Assembly: GCA_019636375.1 (NCBI GenBank)
Contig: JAHBXS010000002.1
Coordinates: 647,621-711,620, forward strand
Direction: 5' to 3'
Origin: Pirellulaceae bacterium
GTDB lineage: Bacteria; Planctomycetota; Planctomycetia; Pirellulales; Pirellulaceae
Length of the DNA: 64,000 nt
Shown: positions 1 through 8,993 of the stretch, in pieces
Layout: each line of letters starts with the position of its first letter
Position numbering within the stretch: position 1 is the first letter of the stretch
Made by a program: the position numbers and the translations under genes
The notes under the pieces: model-generated
Database searches by the model: none
What the model saw: the letters and a program-made list of their open reading frames with translations, nothing else
Told to the model about the DNA's origin: nothing

Positions 1-248
1 TGACCGAGTTTAATTTGCAAAACTGGACTCGTGCCGGTGGTGGCGGTATTCCGGGCATCGAAGGGGGCGACCTGTTTAATTTCGGCTCGACGGGTGTCGC
101 TGGCAATACCATCGTGACCAACGCTGTGGGTGTAAAATTCAAGCCTCGTCAAAACTCAGAACTGGGTGTTGCATTTGAATACCCGCTGACCGAGCGTCGC
201 GACATCATTGACAACCGAATCAATGTCAACTGGATCTTGCGATACTAG
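1..248 (+). CDS. C-terminal end of a probable outer-membrane beta-barrel protein (partial)
   Basis: The reading frame is open from the window edge (first full codon at base 3) and stops at 246-248, so only the last 81 or so residues are visible. They alternate polar and hydrophobic residues and close with an aromatic-rich strand ending in Trp-Ile-Leu-Arg-Tyr. A terminal aromatic residue after a final beta strand is typical of outer-membrane barrels. A role as a porin-like or transporter protein is inferred from this tail alone. A strong terminator follows at 290-321. Confidence 0.55.
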   Translation, partial: TEFNLQNWTRAGGGGIPGIEGGDLFNFGSTGVAGNTIVTNAVGVKFKPRQNSELGVAFEYPLTERRDIIDNRINVNWILRY

Positions 249-289
249 GCGACGAGTAATTTGCGTCAGAATGCTTTCGAGAAATTCCA

Positions 290-321
290 GGGGTTCGTCA
301 ATTTTGACGAGCCCCTTTTTT
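290..321 (+). terminator. Rho-independent terminator
   Basis: A 12-bp stem (290-301 pairing with about 304-315, one G-T pair) is followed at once by six T residues at 316-321. It lies 42 bases after the stop of the partial membrane-protein gene and would end that transcript. Confidence 0.8.
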
Positions 322-420
322 CGGTTGTGAGTTGGGAAAAGTCGGGTTGGCGTTTTTATGGGACTGAAGAATTAGTCATCGGTGAGGGGTTTGTCAGAGA
401 CAAGCAAATTAGGAGGATTG

Positions 421-468
421 GGCGGGCGAGACGCCCGCGATCCCGGGATCGCGGGCGTCTCGCTCGCC
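421..468. repeat. 48-bp near-perfect palindrome (REP-like)
   Basis: Bases 421-444 are the reverse complement of 445-468 with one mismatch. The core is GCGAGACGCCCGCGATCCC on each arm. There is no T-run, so it is not a simple terminator. A shorter relative sharing GAGACGCC sits at the end of the gene at 3025-3717. Apart from this and the terminator at 290-321, the 389-base spacer 249-637 shows nothing that looks coding. Confidence 0.85.
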
Positions 469-637
469 TGATTCAGGCTGGTCCTAGCTGATTGCGGGCA
501 CTCCTCGTATTTTCAACGTTTACTTGTTTTTAAAACCGTGAACGGCTACCTGAGCCTTTCCAATGAGAAGGTGTCACCTTCTCGATTTTCGAAATCTCAA
601 GAGTATACTGAGGGGCAAAGAAAGGTAGGGCAACAGC

Positions 638-1780
638 TTGAGTCATCATTCTTTACGACTAGAAGTCGTCGATTCACGGCGGACAAAAAATGATTTTTAT
701 CGAGTGAGATGCGACCTGTATCGCAACGATCCGGCTGCGGTGATTCCGCTACAAAGTATGGAGTGGTTGCAACTCGACCCGAACCGGCATCCCTTTTATC
801 AGCACTCGCGGCGAGAAGTTTGGGTCGCCTATCAAGGAAATCGACCTGTCGGACGGATCGCTGCGATTGTGGACGACCTCAACAACGAGCATCGCCAAGA
901 GCAAGCCGGATTCTTCGGTTTTTTTGAATCCCCCAACGAGCCGAGCGTTGCCAATCGCTTGCTGGACCAAGCTCGCGAGTGGTTACAGCGACAAGGCTGC
1001 GAGGTCATGCGGGGTCCGATGAGCCCATCGATGAAGGGTGAATTCGGCGTGTTGATTGATGGTTTTGAGCACCCTCCCTTTCTGATGATGGCTCATAACC
1101 CGCCCTACTACCATGACTTGCTGACTGGCTACGGGTTGCAAGGTATCAAACGATTCTTTGCCTACGGCAATACCCACGCTTCGGATGATGACGAGTTAAT
1201 TCGTCGAACAAAAGAAATGGACAAAATTTGCGAGCGGATTTTGCAGCGGTTTCCGGAGATTTCAATCGAAACAGCCACTCATGGGAACTTGGAAACCATC
1301 TTGCGAGGCGTCAATCGCATTGGCAATGTCATCAGAAGTCAAGGCTGGGGATTTGTGCCTTTGACCGAAGCTGAACTTGACTTTAACGTCAAACAACTGC
1401 GACGGATCCTCGATCCCAAAACCATTTTTGCGGCCTTCATTGACGGTCAAATGGCTGGGTATTTGGTTTCCATTCCGAACCTCAACTGGGCCATTAAACG
1501 GTGTCGGGGATCGAAAGATTGGATGCGATTTCCACAACTGCTGTATTGGATGCGCAAGATTCCGGAGATTCGTTGTATTGCTCTTGGGGTCGATCCAGAA
1601 ATTCGTGCAAAAGGGCTTTCCACTTTGTTGACTCGCCCGATGATGCACGAATGGCGAAATTTTAGTCGCTGGGAATTTGGCTGGATCGACGAGCAGAACG
1701 CTCGCTCGATCAGTTCCCTGGATCGAGCGGTTCCACTGCATCAGTACAAGACCTACCAAGTCTACGAAATGCCGCTTTGA
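638..1780 (+). CDS. GNAT-like acyltransferase-fold protein (YghO type)
   Basis: 380 aa from a TTG start with a purine-rich stretch (AAAGGTAGGG) just upstream; no ATG in frame gives a better start. The N-terminal half carries the pattern of a proteobacterial YghO-like protein (PVGRIAAIVDD near residues 71-81, then the MRGPMSPS segment near 119-126). The C-terminal half has a GNAT-like acetyl-CoA loop, IALGVDPEIRAKGLSTLL near 312-329. The family is usually annotated as an uncharacterised N-acetyltransferase-like protein; substrate unknown. No signal peptide or membrane segment, so cytoplasmic. It converges on cysK with a 17-base gap. Confidence 0.75.
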   Translation: MSHHSLRLEVVDSRRTKNDFYRVRCDLYRNDPAAVIPLQSMEWLQLDPNRHPFYQHSRREVWVAYQGNRPVGRIAAIVDDLNNEHRQEQAGFFGFFESPNEPSVANRLLDQAREWLQRQGCEVMRGPMSPSMKGEFGVLIDGFEHPPFLMMAHNPPYYHDLLTGYGLQGIKRFFAYGNTHASDDDELIRRTKEMDKICERILQRFPEISIETATHGNLETILRGVNRIGNVIRSQGWGFVPLTEAELDFNVKQLRRILDPKTIFAAFIDGQMAGYLVSIPNLNWAIKRCRGSKDWMRFPQLLYWMRKIPEIRCIALGVDPEIRAKGLSTLLTRPMMHEWRNFSRWEFGWIDEQNARSISSLDRAVPLHQYKTYQVYEMPL

Positions 1781-1797
1781 TGGCGGAATTTGCGTTC

Positions 1798-2772
1798 CTA
1801 CTCGGCTGGGTAGAGAGCCGTCGAAAGATAACGCTCGCCGAGGTCAGGTAAAACAACCACGATTAGCTTGCCGGCGTTTTCTGGTCTTCGTGCCACCTCC
1901 AAAGCTGCCCAAGCAGCCGCACCGCAACTGATGCCGCAGAACAAACCCTCTCGAGTGGCCAATTGACGAGCGGTTTCGGCAGCATCTTCGTCGCGAACGC
2001 CGATCACTTCGTCAATGATGTCGACGTTCAAGATATCTGGAACGAATCCGGCACCGATTCCTTGGATCGTATGGCGTCCGGGTTGGATAGGCTGGCCGCT
2101 ACGACGTTGTGTGATGACTGGGCTGTTGAGGGGCTCAACAGCAATGGATTTCATTTCAGGTCGGCGGGCCTTGAGAACTTCCGAGCAACCCGTGATCGTT
2201 CCGCCCGTGCCAACTCCCGAGACGAGAATATCAATCTTTCCATCGGTGTCGCGCCAGATTTCTTCGGCGGTAGTGCGGCGATGGATTTCTGGGTTGGCAG
2301 GGTTTTTGAACTGTTGGGGCATAAAATAATTTGTGTTCTCGGCGGCCAGTTCCGTAGCGCGTTTGACGGCACCGGTCATGCCTTCCGCCGCAGGGGTCAA
2401 GATAACCTCTGCCCCCAAGGCCTTCAGCAATCGGCGGCGTTCGATCGTCATGCTCTCCGGCATGCAGACCTTGAGCTTGTAACCTCTGGCAGCGCAGACA
2501 TAAGCGAGAGCAATTCCTGTGTTGCCGCTCGTCGGCTCGATAATGATAGTTTCATCGTTGATTAGCCCATCCCGCTCAGCCGCGTCGATCATTGCACGAC
2601 CAATGCGGTCCTTGACGCTCCACAGGGGATTCATGTTTTCGACTTTGGCAACCACTTCCGCATGGCAGCCTGCGACGACTCGTTGAAGTCGGACCATTGG
2701 GGTGTTTCCGATGCATTGTGTGATGTCCTCAAAAATTCCGGTGCGTTCTGATATGGCGGCGTTCTGGTTCAC
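1798..2772 (-). CDS. cysK: Cysteine synthase (O-acetylserine sulfhydrylase)
   Basis: 324 aa, the normal length for CysK/CysM. It joins sulfide to O-acetylserine to give cysteine, using PLP. The PLP lysine is Lys54 in [11 protein letters not shown], the substrate loop PTSGNTG is at 81-87, and the phosphate-binding GVGTGGT loop is near 188-194. The start is GTG at 2772 with AAGGA about seven bases upstream. Met, Pro, Leu and Trp around the SVKD motif are slightly unusual but the catalytic frame is intact. It is transcribed alone; no serine acetyltransferase gene is adjacent. CysK rather than cystathionine beta-synthase, because no CBS tail or haem region is present. Confidence 0.93.
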   Translation of the reverse strand: MNQNAAISERTGIFEDITQCIGNTPMVRLQRVVAGCHAEVVAKVENMNPLWSVKDRIGRAMIDAAERDGLINDETIIIEPTSGNTGIALAYVCAARGYKLKVCMPESMTIERRRLLKALGAEVILTPAAEGMTGAVKRATELAAENTNYFMPQQFKNPANPEIHRRTTAEEIWRDTDGKIDILVSGVGTGGTITGCSEVLKARRPEMKSIAVEPLNSPVITQRRSGQPIQPGRHTIQGIGAGFVPDILNVDIIDEVIGVRDEDAAETARQLATREGLFCGISCGAAAWAALEVARRPENAGKLIVVVLPDLGERYLSTALYPAE

Positions 2773-3024
2773 AATGGGATTCCTTGAAAATGACTTGTCG
2801 ACCCTGGCCTTCCGGCGCTGCTTGAATACCCTACCCTAACAAACTCCGCCAATTTGTGCATTACCGATTTAATGACTCAACGATCGATGAATTACCTCAA
2901 AATTGCTCGGCCGACGAAGAGATTGATATCGCAGTTTTTGAGAATTGGCGTTAGAACCGATATCAACCAAGTCCGGCGTCGCGTTGATCCACGCTCCGCT
3001 AGCACTACGTTCAGGAGTCCCTTA

Positions 3025-3717
3025 ATGGAATTCAGTGTTCATCGCCAACTCAAAGAACAATACTGCGGAGAGGGCTGTGAACTCGAAGTCCCGTTGGGTC
3101 GTTATCGGATTGATGTTGTCGACCAAGGACGATTGATTGAGATTCAGCACAGCCCCTTGGCATCGATCCGTCAGAAAATCGCCCACTTGGTCAAAGACCA
3201 TCAAGTAGATATTGTCAAACCGATCGTGGCCCGTAAACAGATTGTTCGGCTACATCAACAAGGTGGCGAAGTGGCGTCTGTTCGTTGGAGTCCACAACGG
3301 CGAACGATGTTGGCGATTTTTGATGAACTGCTGCACTTTACGGAAGTTTTCCCCCATCCGAATCTACGGATCATTGCCCCGCTGATTGAGGTACAAGAAA
3401 TTCGCTATCCGGGGCATGGACGGCGGCGGCGTTGGCGGGTGGATGACTTTGTTGTCGCCGATCGCCTGTTGGAGAGAGTCATTGAGACCATGGAGTTCGC
3501 AGGGTCACACGACTTGCGTCGCTTGTTGCCAAGTGATTTGCCGAAAAAGTTTGACACGGAGGCACTTGCCAATCTACTGCAAGTAAATAGAAGCGTCGGC
3601 CAGCGAATTGCCTACGTGTTGCGTCAAACGGGTGAAGCCAAACAGATCGGCAAGTCGGGCAATCGCTTGATCTACCAATTACAAAGCCGCCCGGCGCGGG
3701 TGAGACGCCGGGCTTGA
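3025..3717 (+). CDS. Conserved protein with possible PD-(D/E)XK-like core and C-terminal winged helix
   Basis: 230 aa from ATG 3025, chosen because AGGAG sits at 3013-3017; the open frame extends 57 codons upstream but without an RBS. Residues 24-50 contain a basic and acidic strand pattern, YRIDVVDQGRLIEIQH, that resembles the Asp...Glu-X-Gln variant of a PD-(D/E)XK nuclease core, followed by a helix and IVKPIVARK. Residues 165-220 look like a winged helix (a helix-turn-helix over FDTEALANLLQVNRSVGQR, then a short wing). I do not recognise a named family; the nuclease idea is inference. The last codons (RPARVRRRA) are encoded by a GC-rich palindrome, which suggests a repeat has extended the C terminus. 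Confidence 0.7.
   Translation: MEFSVHRQLKEQYCGEGCELEVPLGRYRIDVVDQGRLIEIQHSPLASIRQKIAHLVKDHQVDIVKPIVARKQIVRLHQQGGEVASVRWSPQRRTMLAIFDELLHFTEVFPHPNLRIIAPLIEVQEIRYPGHGRRRRWRVDDFVVADRLLERVIETMEFAGSHDLRRLLPSDLPKKFDTEALANLLQVNRSVGQRIAYVLRQTGEAKQIGKSGNRLIYQLQSRPARVRRRA
3689..3713. repeat. GC-rich hairpin overlapping a gene end
   Basis: GCCCGGCG (3689-3696) pairs with CGCCGGGC (3706-3713) across a 9-base loop. It encodes the last residues before the stop at 3715-3717. It shares the GAGACGCC core with the palindrome at 421-468 and may also act in transcription termination. Confidence 0.75.
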
Positions 3718-3737
3718 GCGATGAATTGATTGGAAAA

Positions 3738-4511
3738 TTAAACGCTCGCCTTGGCTCGCGCCTCTCGAATTCCGCGACTCAAGATGTCGCGAAGCATCGG
3801 GGAAAAATCTTCGTACTTGGCCTCGTCAGGAGCACCGGCTGCGAATTGGTAGATCGCATCGCGAGGTTTTTTGCCAAGTGCCACTAGGGTGGAGCTAACC
3901 GTCTCGTAGTCGTGGCGGCGAACCACCATGCTTGGACGCCCAGGAATACTAGGGCCTCGGGCAAAGACCTTGCTGGCTACTGCCAAGAACTTGATAGGAG
4001 AATTCAGGTTTTGCAGTGTGAGTAATCGATGCGCCATTGCAATTCGTTCATCGCGAGGATCATCGACATCCGTCGAGCCAATGATGGTCAAACCGTCCTC
4101 TAACTCGGAACTTAAAACATCGTCGCCACCTCTGACCAACCACCCACCTTCTGCATCAGCGATGATGAAATCCGCACCGAGATAATTTCCGGTTGAGAGG
4201 GCATCCATTGCCATGGACATCGCTCGTTGGGCCGAAGAGGCTTTGAGGAGTTGCCGCAACAAGATCGGTAACGATTCGGGGTGCGACGGGACGCCAAGTT
4301 TGCGGCGGTCAACCATTCCGACAATCAAACCGTTCTGATTGACGCCCAAATTCGTTCCCGTGGTATTCGGATCAACGCTGGCCAAAACCCGAGGTTTTCC
4401 CGAATGAATCGCGGGTACGGGACTGGGAGTGCCGATGGGTGCATCGTGATTATAGGCGACTAAAACCGGAGATTCCGGGACGAGATGATAGAGAATTGCC
4501 ATTAGGCTCAT
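3738..4511 (-). CDS. NRDE / TANGO2-family protein
   Basis: 257 aa, full length for the family (Ser/Thr-rich NRDE proteins, related to eukaryotic TANGO2). The family belongs to the Ntn-hydrolase-like group, but no reaction is established. The fingerprint region is present but altered: the usual Asn-Arg-Asp-Glu reads YNHDA (residues 19-23), and the second residue is Ser where many members begin Met-Cys. The glycine-rich GTNLGVNQNGLIVGM segment (52-66) and ADAEGGWLVRGG (118-129) fit the family. No signal peptide. Transcribed alone, convergent with the gene ending at 3717. Confidence 0.8.
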   Translation of the reverse strand: MSLMAILYHLVPESPVLVAYNHDAPIGTPSPVPAIHSGKPRVLASVDPNTTGTNLGVNQNGLIVGMVDRRKLGVPSHPESLPILLRQLLKASSAQRAMSMAMDALSTGNYLGADFIIADAEGGWLVRGGDDVLSSELEDGLTIIGSTDVDDPRDERIAMAHRLLTLQNLNSPIKFLAVASKVFARGPSIPGRPSMVVRRHDYETVSSTLVALGKKPRDAIYQFAAGAPDEAKYEDFSPMLRDILSRGIREARAKASV

Positions 4512-5059
4512 AGTATTGTTTTCTTCCTTTTAATCGATTGATTGACGATACCGACTTCCTGTATGGATTTGGGTTTGTGCGAAACCCAACCGCTTTTGCC
4601 GTTTGCCTCTTACGGAATAAATGGGACCATGAACGCGGAAAATTCCGGTCCGGCCCCAACGACCGTCAGCAAAAGCCTCGAAGACAACAATTTACCCAAA
4701 ATATCGCCGAGCGACACCCTCTTTTAGGGGGATACATTCGAAAGTGCCTGTATTTACGGGAAAACTCTGGTTTTTTTCGAATTCGCAGGGTTGAAAAATG
4801 ACTAAAAATGAGACGATTGAGGGACGAAGTTGCCATGAAGAGGTATTTCCGCCAACTAAATATTCAAAAGAGGTGTAGGCACAAACTCACCCCAAACAAC
4901 CCTTGGCCATTAAGAGGGACCTTTTCACTAAACCGCATTACCTCGCCCATCGAAGCGTAAAGGCTGCATTTTTCGCAAAAGGAACCATAGCGTTTTCGAC
5001 GCACGTCGTCTATATTTCGGAATCGGACGTTTCTTCTTCATCAATTGCAAACAGATCAG
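4512..5059. other. Intergenic region between NRDE and fabH genes
   Basis: 548 bases between divergent genes. Two overlapping open frames on the plus strand (4538-4801 and 4542-4727) lack recognisable motifs and ribosome sites and I do not call them. The fabH promoter should lie near 4985-5035, where CGACGCACGTCG is followed by TATATT at about 5011, but no clear -35 box is visible. No terminator or RNA gene is evident. Confidence 0.5.
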
Positions 5060-6100
5060 ATGGCCATTTCATTGACGGACCCTGCCAAAAATTCGAAGCG
5101 CTGTCAAACCGAAACTTTGGGAGTCAAAATCCTGGGTACCGGCTTGGGAATTCCGACCACGAGTGTTCCCAATGAAGATTTAAAAATTGAAGGCATTGAT
5201 ACGGAATGGATTTTTCAGCGAACCGGGATTTGTTCGCGTTATCATGCTCGGGACGACCAAGCGACAAGTGATCTTGCTTACGACGCCGCGATGGGCTGTC
5301 TTCATTCAAGCAACGTTTCCGTTGACGAAATCGATATGATTTTGGTTGCAACCATGACGGCCGACCACTACACTCCATCGACCGCCTGCATCGTCCAGGC
5401 CAAATTAGGGGCGGTTTGCGGTGCGATCGACGTGAACGCGGCCTGTTCGGGATTCATGTATGCCCTGACAATGGGAGCACAATTCGTTCACACAGGTTGT
5501 TATCGTCGAGTGTTGGTGATTGGGGCGGACAAAATGTCGATGGTGGTCGACCCGACAGACCCCAAAACCTATCCCTTGTTTGGTGACGGTGGCGCTGCGG
5601 TTTTGCTTGGCCCAGATGATCGCGATGCAGAATCTGCATCGGGAATTTTGGCTTTTCGTTTGGGCTCCGTTGGGGAGATGGGACACACCTTGATCATTCC
5701 CGCTTGTGGTTCTCGGCAGCCTGCTTCGATTTCGGCTTTGGAGGCTCGCGATCAGTTTCTCAAGATGGAAGGTCGGTCGGTGTTCAAGTGGGCAGTGCGA
5801 ATGATTCCGCAAATCGTCAAAGATCTCTTAGAAGACTCCCATCTAGAACTTGATGACATCGATTTGTTCGTTTTTCATCAAGCGAATCGACGGATTTTGG
5901 ACGCAGCGGTCGAGGCGTTGGGGGTGCCAACCGAACGAGTGTTCTGCAACGTTGACCGTTTTGGCAATACGTCGGCGGGCAGCATTCCGATTTGCCTTCA
6001 CGAAGCCTACAGTTCTGGACTTATCAAACCTGGCGACAAGGTTTTATGTGCCGGTTTTGGGTCGGGTTTGACTTGGGGCGGATGTATATTCCGCTGGTAA
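5060..6100 (+). CDS. fabH: Beta-ketoacyl-ACP synthase III (FabH)
   Basis: 346 aa from ATG 5060; an in-frame TTG at 5045 is the alternative. FabH condenses acetyl-CoA (or another acyl-CoA starter) with malonyl-ACP to begin fatty acid synthesis. The catalytic triad is visible: Cys129 in NAACSGF, His273 in FHQANRR and Asn303 in FGNTSAGS. The GDGGAAVLLG and C-terminal GFGSGLTWG motifs are intact. The gene stands alone rather than in a fab cluster, so a role in initiating a special lipid cannot be excluded. Overall spacing matches housekeeping FabH, not a polyketide synthase. Confidence 0.92.
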   Translation: MAISLTDPAKNSKRCQTETLGVKILGTGLGIPTTSVPNEDLKIEGIDTEWIFQRTGICSRYHARDDQATSDLAYDAAMGCLHSSNVSVDEIDMILVATMTADHYTPSTACIVQAKLGAVCGAIDVNAACSGFMYALTMGAQFVHTGCYRRVLVIGADKMSMVVDPTDPKTYPLFGDGGAAVLLGPDDRDAESASGILAFRLGSVGEMGHTLIIPACGSRQPASISALEARDQFLKMEGRSVFKWAVRMIPQIVKDLLEDSHLELDDIDLFVFHQANRRILDAAVEALGVPTERVFCNVDRFGNTSAGSIPICLHEAYSSGLIKPGDKVLCAGFGSGLTWGGCIFRW

Positions 6101-6119
6101 AGCGACTGACAGAACATCT

Positions 6120-7727
6120 TTATCGCAGCTTGAAGTCGTCCTCGACGGCTTTTTCTTTGTAGAGAGGCATGTAACGATAGTAGACCTCCAGAGTCATCGC
6201 TGCCATCGCGGTGCAATAGAGCCGCCCCCCTGGTCCACCCCCGCCACCCGCACCACTAACTCCATGATCGCCCCCGGGAAAATACCAGCTACCGCGATCA
6301 GGCCCCTCTCGGTCCATGTTCTTAATAAGGTATTCACGCATTTCGACATTCCATTTGTCCCATTTTGGGCCACCATATTGCATCATGACTTGGGTGGCAT
6401 AATAGTTGTAGTACATGTTCGCACCTTTGGGGTATTCCACCGATCCCAAGTAGGGGCCACGTTTTGGGTCGGAGAGAAAATCAACACCGCTAACAATGCC
6501 AGGCTGCTCGCGCCCCCAACCGAGATACATACGACAGAGGAGCCCGATGGCGGTGTTGGTTTTGTTGTTGCCGTGGACTTCACTCGGCTTGGCCAAGTAT
6601 CCGAAGTGCGAGCCATATTCAATGGAGACACGGTCGAGAAATCGAGAAGCTCGATTGACTACTTCGTCATTGACTTTGATGCCCCCCATTTTGGCACTCT
6701 TCAAAGCCATAATTTGCCAACCGACAACGGAAGTGTCACCTTGTTGTTTGGGGACATATCGCCAGCCACCCTCTGAATGTTGGGCAAATTCAATGAATTT
6801 GATGGAGCCTTGGGCCGGAGCCATTAACCAAGGGTCTTGTGTCATCGCAAAGGCCTCGCAGAGCGCGATACTTACAATTCCGTGTGAATACATATCATCG
6901 GCGTTGTTCGCGCGGAAGAACGAAAAACCGTTCGGGGTATCAATGCCTCGATTCTCGACAAGAAATCGTAAACCATTGCGAACAACCTCAGCATATTTCC
7001 CCTCTTGGTGCGTGAAGCCACTTCCTAAAAATGGCAACAATGCCAGACCGGTCGCTGCTGCTCGGTGCTCTGTGTAGTTACCAGGGTTCCTTTTTGAGCG
7101 GACTCCGGGCCCGACGGAGTGATCGAAGTTCCAAGAACCGTCCTTGAGTTGATGACGGGCGAGCCATTCAAGTGCAAGTTCGACGCATTCTTCTGATTCA
7201 GCGGTCCCGCCATTTTCGCGCAGCATTTTGCGTCGTGATTCCCCCGTACGACCGCCTGTTTCCCCCATTCCACTGACGGCACCTGAAACCGCGAGCGCTC
7301 CCGTCGTGGCATCACTCATCATTTCGGTCAAGGTTTGGACTTGATCTGGGATTTCCAACTGAGTCGGCAGTATTTCCTCTAGCTTGGGAGCGTCATCAAA
7401 ACTTGGAGTGTCGGGAATTTCTAAAGTTGAATCCTCCAGATCCATCCCTGAAAAATCGACTTTGATGTCATCTAGCAAATTATTGTCACTGGTTCCTGCG
7501 CTAAAACTAATCGGCGATTCATTTGGGGTTCGCAAAAACCAAACTGCGAAAGCGAGAAGCAACAATAAATGAGCCACAAAGCTAATAGACCAGCTGGGCA
7601 TCAGATTGAATAAAACAAACCGTTTTCTAGCCTGTATCGCCGGGTTAACAAATTTTTCGTTTTCCTCTTCAGTTCCTTGAGTCGGTGGCAAGTGATCAAC
7701 TCGTGGGGGGCTAACGACACCAGACAT
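6120..7727 (-). CDS. Membrane-anchored prenyltransferase/squalene-cyclase-like repeat protein
   Basis: 535 aa with an AGGAAA ribosome site just before ATG 7727. Order: a charged cytoplasmic N terminus, one membrane segment at about 45-66, an acidic low-complexity linker (85-150), then alpha/alpha-toroid repeats of the terpenoid cyclase/prenyltransferase type, e.g. WLARHQLKDGSWNF near 188-201 and HSEGGWRYVP. Planctomycetes carry many such proteins; the catalytic DXDD of squalene cyclases is not seen, so a binding or structural role is more likely than cyclisation. The C-terminal region contains a run of glycines near the end. Transcribed alone, tail to tail with fabH. Confidence 0.85.
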   Translation of the reverse strand: MSGVVSPPRVDHLPPTQGTEEENEKFVNPAIQARKRFVLFNLMPSWSISFVAHLLLLLAFAVWFLRTPNESPISFSAGTSDNNLLDDIKVDFSGMDLEDSTLEIPDTPSFDDAPKLEEILPTQLEIPDQVQTLTEMMSDATTGALAVSGAVSGMGETGGRTGESRRKMLRENGGTAESEECVELALEWLARHQLKDGSWNFDHSVGPGVRSKRNPGNYTEHRAAATGLALLPFLGSGFTHQEGKYAEVVRNGLRFLVENRGIDTPNGFSFFRANNADDMYSHGIVSIALCEAFAMTQDPWLMAPAQGSIKFIEFAQHSEGGWRYVPKQQGDTSVVGWQIMALKSAKMGGIKVNDEVVNRASRFLDRVSIEYGSHFGYLAKPSEVHGNNKTNTAIGLLCRMYLGWGREQPGIVSGVDFLSDPKRGPYLGSVEYPKGANMYYNYYATQVMMQYGGPKWDKWNVEMREYLIKNMDREGPDRGSWYFPGGDHGVSGAGGGGGPGGRLYCTAMAAMTLEVYYRYMPLYKEKAVEDDFKLR

Positions 7728-8138
7728 TGTGTTTCCTCATCTGTACTTGGCAGTTTCGGAGGGCTCCGACTTGATGGCGAAAGGCGCGGAGAAAGGACCT
7801 TAGTTTCGGTGCTATCGGCATTTTAGACCCGTGACAAGCTTTTGAGAACCGACGAATGGCTACAGATTGTCTGAATTCCGGTCGAAATATGTGGGTTTTT
7901 CCAAGGCAGAGCCGTTTTCTGCCCGGCCTGTGAAATGACCTGAACCGTCTTCGTCTGGACATTTAGGCTTGAAAAAGCGACTATGTAGGCTCGTTTTTTA
8001 ACCCGCATCCATTGGCAAGAACGAGCTGAAGCGAAAGAAAATCGCTTTTCCTCGCCAAGGGCAACGGGTTAAATGATTAAAACTCCTCGCCAATTGCGGC
8101 GAGTTAAACAAACAGTTTGAGAGTACAAAACCTCTAAA
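7728..8138. other. Intergenic region upstream of panC with nested hairpin
   Basis: 411 bases between divergent genes. It holds a three-tier nested inverted repeat: TTAACCCG (7998-8005) with CGGGTTAA (8065-8072), TTGGC (8012-8016) with GCCAA (8054-8058), and AAGCGA (8029-8034) with TCGCTT (8042-8047). A separate small hairpin, CTCGCC/GGCGAG, lies at 8086-8103. Promoters of both flanking genes must be here, but I cannot place them with confidence. Confidence 0.6.
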
Positions 8139-8993
8139 ATGCAGGTAATTTCACGGGTGGCTGAGTTGACTGAACTGCTGGATACTTTTCGGCGGTCAGG
8201 GAGGCGGATCGGTGTCGTGCCGACGATGGGCGCGCTGCACGAAGGGCATCTTAGCCTTGTCGATCGCGCCGCAGAGTTAACCGACCTCGTGGTCGCCACG
8301 ATTTTTGTGAACCCGACTCAATTCGCGCCGACTGAAGATTTGGCGACCTACCCCCGCACATTTGCCGAAGACTGCACGATGCTCGAGAAACGCCGAGTTG
8401 ACATCGTTTTCTGCCCTCAGGATACGGAGATTTATCCGCCAGGATTTTCGACTTTTGTCGAGCCGCCTGAAGTCGCTCGAAGCTGGGAAGGCCGATCGCG
8501 ACCGACGCACTTTCGTGGTGTTGCGACGGTTGTGCTTAAGCTCCTGAACATGACGCGGGCCGATGTGGGGGTGTTTGGCCAAAAAGATTTTCAACAAGCG
8601 ACCGTGATTCGACGAATGATGTTCGATTTGAATCACCCTTGTGAAATTGTCGTCGCCCCCATTGTGCGAGAGGCAGATGGATTGGCGATGAGTTCGCGGA
8701 ATCGTTACTTGTCCCCCGAGGAACGAATTAAAGCGGCTGGAATTCGCCGCTCGCTTTTGAAAGCCCGGCGGGCGATTACCACTACCGCTTCGATAACGGG
8801 TACCGAAGTCACAAAAATCATCCGTGACGAATTGTTAATCAGCCAAATCGGTGAAATTGACTACGCCGTGGCGGTCGATCCCGATACTCTTGAACCACAG
8901 ACCAAAATTCAACTACCGGTTGTGTTGTTGGTCGCGGCTCGCGTTGGCTCGACTAGGTTAATTGACAATGAATGGATAAAGGCGGACGCATGA
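8139..8993 (+). CDS. panC: Pantothenate synthetase
   Basis: 284 aa, normal length. It joins pantoate and beta-alanine with ATP to make pantothenate, the precursor of coenzyme A. The class I synthetase HIGH-like motif is PTMGALHEGH (28-37). FGQKDFQQ and the KMSKS-like SSRNRYLSPEER (near 187-198) are intact, as is the FVNPTQF pantoate site. Its stop overlaps the start of lgt (ATGA at 8990-8993), so the two are probably translated together. No panB or panD is near. Confidence 0.95.
   Translation: MQVISRVAELTELLDTFRRSGRRIGVVPTMGALHEGHLSLVDRAAELTDLVVATIFVNPTQFAPTEDLATYPRTFAEDCTMLEKRRVDIVFCPQDTEIYPPGFSTFVEPPEVARSWEGRSRPTHFRGVATVVLKLLNMTRADVGVFGQKDFQQATVIRRMMFDLNHPCEIVVAPIVREADGLAMSSRNRYLSPEERIKAAGIRRSLLKARRAITTTASITGTEVTKIIRDELLISQIGEIDYAVAVDPDTLEPQTKIQLPVVLLVAARVGSTRLIDNEWIKADA

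Noticed and set aside
261..491. 76-aa open frame upstream of the GNAT-like gene
   Set aside because: It crosses the terminator and the palindrome, is Arg-rich from the repeat, and has no ribosome site.
1262..1759. 165-aa frame antisense to the GNAT-like gene
   Set aside because: A shadow of a well-supported gene, with no family motif.
4538..4801. 87-aa and 61-aa frames between NRDE and fabH
   Set aside because: They overlap each other in two frames, lack an RBS and show no recognisable domain.
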